Assembly: GCA_019802505.1 (NCBI GenBank)
Contig: JAFMOC010000224.1
Span: 469,501-533,500 of the forward strand
Length of the DNA stretch: 64,000 nucleotides
Origin: Corydoras sp. C115
Lineage: Eukaryota; Chordata; Actinopteri; Siluriformes; Callichthyidae
Reading direction: 5' to 3'
Shown: one piece after another, positions 58,718-64,000 of the stretch
How positions within the stretch are numbered: position 1 is the stretch's first letter
How the letters are laid out: each line of letters begins with the position of its first letter
Made by a program: the position numbers and the translations under genes
Notes under the pieces: model-generated
What the model was told of the DNA's origin: nothing
The model's database searches: none
What the model saw: the letters and a program-made list of their open reading frames with translations, nothing else

Positions 58718-59617
58718 TTGAATTCAGTTCATAACCAGTCCATAACCAGACACCAGGCCAGCTTGGGGCCCTAAGCAATCGGTTGGTTCGCTTGCCCTGT
58801 TGCAACAGGCCTGCACAGGAAGTGAAAACTTTTCTTTAAGAAAAACATATGTCAGTGGAATGGTCTGCAAATAGCCCTGATCTCAAATAGGTTAACAGTT
58901 GAAGAAAATGCTCCAATCTGTACGGTAGAGCTGGAAACAGCAATAAGAGACAGCTGAAGCCGGGTTGATGAAGAATGCTGTCATTAGTCAAGTCCATGCT
59001 TCAAAGAATCATGTTAGAAAATTCAAATGTGGTACAATAAAGTATAAATAATGCAGTGCTTTTCTCATAATTTCATAACATTTTTCTTAGAATTAAATGA
59101 TTCCATATTTTTTTCCTCTAGCTGATCTAAAAAAAAAAAAAAAAACACTGTGACTGTCTACAACGCATGTCTCTGTGACTTTTCTACAAAATTGAAAAAC
59201 TGAAAAACCATCCCTGGATCTTTAAATATCATCCAAAAATGTCCAGAACTTTTCCCAGGGGTGTGGTAGCTGGTTAGGGTGATGGGCCGGCAATCTGAAA
59301 GTTGGGGGGTTAAATCTGAATTCCACCAAAGCTCTCAATGTGAACCCTTGTGCAAGGCCCTCAACCCTCATTGCTTCAGGGGTGCTGTATGGTACTGTGT
59401 TCTGACTCCAACCATAAAGTTATAATATTTATAAGTTTCTTTGAATAAAACCATCTGCTAATGAAATAATTAAAATTAAAACTGTCATGACATGGTAATA
59501 ATGGATAGGTAGTTTAGACTCAACTACAGACCTGAAAAATGTTTTGTCCGTAAGGATGGACCTGAAATCAGCTGGAGAGTTTTTCCCCAAAACAACCATC
59601 GAACTTCGCGGGCCTGT
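58718..59617 (-). repeat. Right arm of the second large inverted repeat
   Basis: Mirror of 56240-57135. The outer end (CGAACTTCGCGGGCC) touches the first base of the BEL-type LTR candidate. Confidence 0.93.
59245..59462 (+). repeat. tRNA-derived SINE (family B) in the right arm
   Basis: Head GGTAGCTGGTTAGGGTGATG, degenerate B box GGTTAAATCTG, tail TTTCTTTGAATAAAACCATC. Mirror of 56391-56605. Confidence 0.85.
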
Positions 59618-60327
59618 ATATGTCATATACACTTCCTTCCGCGGTGACACCACTGCCCTTCAATGACTCTGCCCCTCTTTTTCAGTAGAACCCTTTCAAA
59701 AGTCCCATCTCTCAGCACATCAACATTTTCCCTATGCACACCCACGCACATATATGGTTTTCATTTAGTGTAGCTCCCTCAGATTCAAAGTCGACAGCAC
59801 AAATATTCTTGCCAATACTGATTAGGTTTATTCTTGAGTTTGCACCTTAACTTTGTACATAACCTTACACCCAACCATAAGAACTGTAACATAAATGAAA
59901 TAAACAATTATATAATGAGCAATTTACATATTGTAAACTATTAATCTTAAGACTGATCCTTTGTAGGGTTTATCACACGAATTTACATCTTGATTTAGAA
60001 CCGTAACTACATATCAATTCACTCTAATGCTAGAAAAGGTAATAAACATAATTGAATACTAACAGAACACAAACCTCATTGGCTGCATGAAATATCAAAG
60101 AGAGCTATAGTTTCACGTTGTGACCTGCCGCTCTTCTGCTTCTGAATAACCCTTATGGCTAACTTTGGAACCTTTGTAACGTGGTAACCGTGGTAATTAG
60201 CAGTGTAACCATGGAAATTAACGTTGTCAATGTTCTTAAAAGAACAGACATTATAAAATACACTATTATACAATTTTACAAACTTTAAACCAATTAAAAA
60301 TATAAACTGCTCAAGTAGGCAGTTACA
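59615..60327 (-). mobile_element. Candidate BEL/Pao LTR (3' side, minus strand)
   Basis: On the minus strand a purine-rich GGTGGGAG runs into TGTAACTGCC (60327) and the segment ends GACATATACA (59615), giving TG...CA and about 713 bp. Its polypurine tract lies about 130 bp beyond the end of the last coding frame (60456), as expected for a 3' LTR. No second LTR copy is in the window, so this rests on layout only. Confidence 0.55.
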
Positions 60328-60455
60328 CTCCCACCAAAATCTATGATTTTAAATCATGAAATGAAATTATACCAAGCAGATTAATTTACAATACTAGCTT
60401 GGTCATGAGTTTGCATGAATTTACAACTTTAAAGTGAAGATGAAGATGATGGTCT

Positions 60456-60941
60456 TCACTCAGCTTCTAGTAATGTCATCGTCTTATAGATAGGCCTCTC
60501 CAGATAAGTTGGTTTGGAAACATGCCTTCCCTTTTTATCCAGGTTGGAATCGCTGATGCACAACTTCACCTTTCTTACTCTACCATCTCTTCCTGGAAAC
60601 ATTTCAACGACCCTTGCCAATTTCCACCAGTTACGAGATGTAGCATCTTCTTGCAGAAGGACGATATCGTTAACCTTTGAATCTATGCGATCCTTGATCC
60701 ACTTCTGTATTGGTTGAAGGTTCAGGAGATAATATTTCTTCCACCGACTCCAGAACAGATTAGCCAAGAATTCTTGGAACCAACCTTCCCACTGAGGTTG
60801 CAAATCATCGAATAAAATATCGTCACAACACGGTTGCAGCAGGATCTGCTTTCCCAATGGTCCTCTAAGGTTAAGTGGTTTCTCCCTGACAACCACTCTA
60901 AACCTAAACTCGTCAGAAGCCACGCACCACCGCACCCACAA
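60456..60941 (-). pseudogene. BEL/Pao polyprotein C-terminal part
   Basis: The minus-strand frame ends with the domain that follows integrase in Pao elements (DUF5641-like): SRWKKYYLLNLQPIQKW, VNDIVLLQEDATSRNWWKLA, VVEMFPGRDGRVRKVKL. The N-terminal 40 residues read as a different, displaced segment. RNase H and integrase core motifs are missing between this and the RT part, so the element has a large internal deletion. Confidence 0.85.
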
Positions 60942-61434
60942 GAGCTCTTTCTATTTGAGATTCTCCTAATGTCCTATCCTTGGTTGTAGTAGCTTCAGCA
61001 CATTCTTTCTTGGGAATGGTGTAGAGGACTTCCCTAATATTGGAAACAAGCTTGTGAAGTCGTAGGTTGCCTGTGCTGCAAAGTTCTCTAGCTTCTTTCA
61101 CCAGCTGGATTGCTTGACTTGTAGATGTCATGCTTAATAGGCCATCATCAACGTAAAAATTCCGCTGTATGAACTTAATGGCATCATCACTAAAGCGTCC
61201 CCGTCCTTCCGCGGCAATATGCTTGAGTCCATAGTTGGCACACCCAAGTGATGAGGCTGCACCAAACAAATGGACCTTCATTCGATAAGTGGAAGGTTGA
61301 ACTTTAAGATTCCCATTCTCCCACCAAAGGAATCGAAGATAATCTTGGTCTTCTGTTTTCATATGGAACTGGTGAAACATGCGCTCTATGTCACTTCTTC
61401 GGAAGCGAAACAAAACTCCCACCAAGGCATTCAT
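60913..61434 (-). pseudogene. BEL/Pao reverse transcriptase remnant
   Basis: Contains FRFRRSDIERMFHQFHMKTE (first catalytic Asp region), GAASSLGCANYGLKHIA, and FYVDDGLLSM (YVDD). The frame is partial at both ends. It continues from the peptidase-region frame by a touching junction at 61434, where a frame change occurs. Confidence 0.9.
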
Positions 61435-61844
61435 TAGATCTGGATGGTTAAAAGATGATCATTCAGAGAGGTTCCTTGGAACTTGGCAGAATACACTTCA
61501 CTTGTAAGAACTGGGGAAGAATGAAGATCTGGTACCACTTTCTTCACTACCACTTGGTTGCTTACTTCCATACCATCTCCATAGTTGAGACATGGATTAC
61601 CACAGCCTACCACACTCCATCCCAGATCCGTTTGCTGTGCAAAGGGTTGGTTTCTTTCACCAGCCACTACTCGTTTTGGTAGTAAAGCCTGAGGACAGTT
61701 GCTACCTATTAACAGGCCAACTTCACAGCTTTGCTGAGGAGCAATCTCATCTGCAATATGTTCCAGATGAGTCCATAACCTTGCTATCTCCGATGTAAGA
61801 ATATGATTTCTATTTGCCGGTATAATTTCTCTTGAATAAGTCAC
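61434..61844 (-). pseudogene. BEL/Pao peptidase-to-RT linker part
   Basis: Pao-type region between protease and RT: NCPQALLPKRVVAGERNQP, FAQQTDLGWSVVGCG. Weak similarity to DUF1758-type sequence is expected. The actual protease Asp is not in this frame. Confidence 0.75.
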
Positions 61845-61849
61845 TGGAA

Positions 61850-62245
61850 GTGGTATTATCTCGTATGAATAGAACCCTCTTACTTGCAGAATACAACACT
61901 ATTTGTTGAAGATAGCATGGTAATACTCAGCTGGACTGGTTCACTCCTTACGTTGAGTACCCTTGCAGTCTCCTCAAGTATAAATGTTGTATCACTCTGT
62001 GTATCACTCTGTGTATCACTCTGTGTATCTTGTGTAGTGATACACAAGATACACAAGAACTTCACGATTTGGCTCAGCCGCAGCAGAGACCCACACAGGA
62101 ATTATTGTAGATGTATGGGTGTGGCTGCCACCCTGGATGACCTTATGTACTATGACTTCACATGTACTTGTAGATGTACTTGGTTGATCTTGTGGTTGTT
62201 CTGGCCTTTCATCCTTTGGCTTGTCTTTGTGTTTTGTCCATCAGC
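61850..62245 (-). mobile_element. BEL/Pao interval with short repeats and hairpin
   Basis: Decayed coding stretch. It carries three 12-bp repeats (ATCACTCTGTGT, 61991-62025) and a 15-bp perfect hairpin (62022-62055). No open frame of the element continues through it. Confidence 0.6.
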
Positions 62246-62611
62246 CTATACTACTTGCGTTCTTTCTTGCTTGCCTTCTTCTTTAGCACGGTTATCATGA
62301 AGGCAAGTTGGATGACCTTTCTCGCAGGTCTTGCAGATATTCCTTTCACCGCAGTTCTTGGAACGATGACCCCATTTCAAGCAACCAAAGCACAACCTTT
62401 TCTCCTGTACAAACTGGACTCTTTCTGTGATTGTCTTCTTCATAAACGTACAGCAATCTGGTAACCTGTGCCCTGCCTCCTCACAGAAGACACAGTCTTT
62501 GATGTTATTCTCATCTGAATTCGATATTAAAGCATTTGCTCCTGGACTTCTATTACTTATACCCTTACTTTTCTCTCCTTCACGTGGATTTGGTATATGG
62601 AAAGATGTCAT
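62246..62611 (-). pseudogene. BEL/Pao gag zinc-knuckle part
   Basis: Contains CVFCEEAGHRLPDC and LCFGCLKWGHRSKNC, two cysteine-rich knuckles (C-x2-C-x4-H-x4-C), followed by CKTCEKGHPTCLHD. This is the typical nucleic-acid-binding end of Pao gag. Confidence 0.9.
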
Positions 62612-62677
62612 TGGGTTACAAACGATTTTGGCTTCACATGTTAGAAACTGGACAAACTGGCTGAAGCTTGGAAATTT

Positions 62678-63325
62678 TCAACCCTGTTCTTGTATTTCTA
62701 TGACTTTCCATTTCCATCCCATGATCAACCAATCTGGAAGTTTAGTAAGTATCTTTATGTTCTCGCTGCAACTGTTAAGCACTTCGAGATCTTCAATTTG
62801 AGACATTGCAGATTCACAACTACGAAGGAAGTCAACCAGTTCTTGCAGTTCCATATTATTTTTGGTACTTATTTTGGGCCATGCTTCGATCTTATCTCTG
62901 TAGGCTTGGGCAAGGATGAATGAACTTCCATAACGTTCTTCCAGGATACGCCATGCATCAAAATAGGCTGACTCAGTCCCTTGCAGGAAGTAACTCTCTA
63001 TGGCCTTCTTCGCATTTCCACCCACATATTTTCGTAGATAATATATCTTTTCTTCATCTGGTATGTTCTTTCTGTCTATAAGCATCTGAAAGGACACTTT
63101 CCAGTCCTTATACCGAAGTGGATCACCACTGAATATTGTTGGTTCTGGGATGGGAAGGCGATTAGAATTAATCGATTCTGCAAGTACTTTAGCAAAGGAT
63201 ACTGTGTTGTCTTCAGCTGGATTTATAACAGCTTGTGGTGGGAAAGAACAACGTGGTGGACTCACTTCCTGTTCGATTTCCTTTCCACTCTTTGTAGGAA
63301 CAGCTTGATGAAGCAGCTTATCCAT
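62678..63325 (-). pseudogene. BEL/Pao gag (DUF1759-type) part
   Basis: The frame begins MDKLLHQAVPTKSGKEIEQ and contains FSGDPLRYKDWKVSFQMLID, KIYYLRKYVGGNAKKAIES, AWRILEERYGSSFILAQAYR and LPDWLIMGWK, the DUF1759 signature of Pao elements. A frame change separates it from the zinc knuckles. The 5' end and 5' LTR are lost at the junction with a LINE fragment at about 63345. Confidence 0.92.
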
Positions 63326-63344
63326 TTCGTCATCTAAACGTTGA

Positions 63345-64000
63345 CTCCTTTTAGATGCGAGCAGCTACAGGGAGCCAATGGAGGGAAATGTTAAACACAA
63401 GTCGGGCTGCAGAGTTTTGAATTAGTTGAAGAGGTCTGATTGTGGAAGCTGGGATACCGGCAAGTACTGCATTACAACAATCAAGCCTTTACAAAAGGAT
63501 AAAACATAAAATATAAAAGAGAAGAAACACATTGAAAGAATACAGCACAATTTACACAACATAAAACATAAAAACTCAAACAACCAAGACTACTGGCTAG
63601 CCCATTTGCCCAAATGCCTGTTTAAACAGATAAGTCTTTAAATGTTTTTTAAAATAGTCCACAGAGTCCAAACCAAGGTTCCGGACCGAATTGGTTGGGG
63701 AGATTGTGGAGTCGTCAATTTGGAAGGTCAGGTCGTGATGGATTGAGGGTTTAGCTGGGATAATGAGAAGCTCTGTTTTTTCTAAATTTAATTTGAGATG
63801 ACGGGCCTTCATCCAAACAGATATGTCGGTGAGGCAGGCAGATATCCGATTTGAGATGGTGGTGTCGTCAGGGGCAAAAGACAGATGAAGCTGAGTGTCA
63901 TCAGCATAGCAGTGGTAAGAGAAACCATGCGCCTGGATGACTGTGCCCTGAGGCACACCAGTGCGTACTTGGTGAGAGTTAGAGATCTCCCCATTCCATG
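63345..64000 (-). mobile_element. L2-type LINE fragment, minus, runs off right edge
   Basis: 63355-63480 matches the complement of 52720-52880, and 63640-64000 the complement of 52190-52560 of the full-length LINE (HCYADDTQLHLSF, LNLEKTELLIIPA visible). The intervening 63490-63640 is unrelated A-rich sequence, and the expected middle is deleted. Confidence 0.9.

Overview
The window is vertebrate nuclear DNA, almost certainly a teleost fish. It is AT-rich, has split genes with GT-AG introns, and is packed with fish-type repeats: Tc1/mariner, L2- and Rex1-like LINEs, tRNA-derived SINEs, BEL/Pao and piggyBac remnants. An ostariophysan such as a catfish is possible, but nothing in the sequence fixes the species.

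Four host genes can be supported. Left to right they are: the last two coding exons of a + strand gene that best fits spidr (3701-5410); intronless cebpd on the minus strand (6044-6859, promoter near 7040-7090); mcm4 on the + strand (5' UTR exon near 16331-16361, coding exons 17106-31440, 838 codons, every splice junction in phase); and ube2v2 on the + strand (34827-43747, four coding exons, 144 codons). This is the order and orientation of the human 8q11 block SPIDR-CEBPD-PRKDC-MCM4-UBE2V2, except that no prkdc exon is visible between cebpd and mcm4. The genes act in homologous recombination (spidr), transcription (cebpd), replication licensing (mcm4) and K63 ubiquitin signalling in damage tolerance (ube2v2). 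The mcm4 promoter has three E2F-type sites.

The cebpd-mcm4 gap holds the most striking structure: a foldback element of about 5.2 kb (about 10595-15805). Its inverted arms share a 5' domain and each carries about a dozen copies of a 140-145 bp tandem unit, facing each other across a spacer of about 0.7 kb that contains a SINE.

The mcm4 and ube2v2 introns host several transposons. mcm4 intron 3 has two Tc1-like elements and a SINE that appear to sit inside an older repeat. ube2v2 intron 2 has an unusual RT fragment with an MDD catalytic motif and a Rex1-like LINE. Downstream of ube2v2 (45.3-64 kb) no host gene is visible. That region holds a nearly full-length L2-type LINE inserted into a duplicated sequence whose uninterrupted twin lies 1.6 kb upstream, LTR fragments, a second large inverted repeat with a piggyBac remnant in its loop, and a decayed BEL/Pao element with one candidate LTR.
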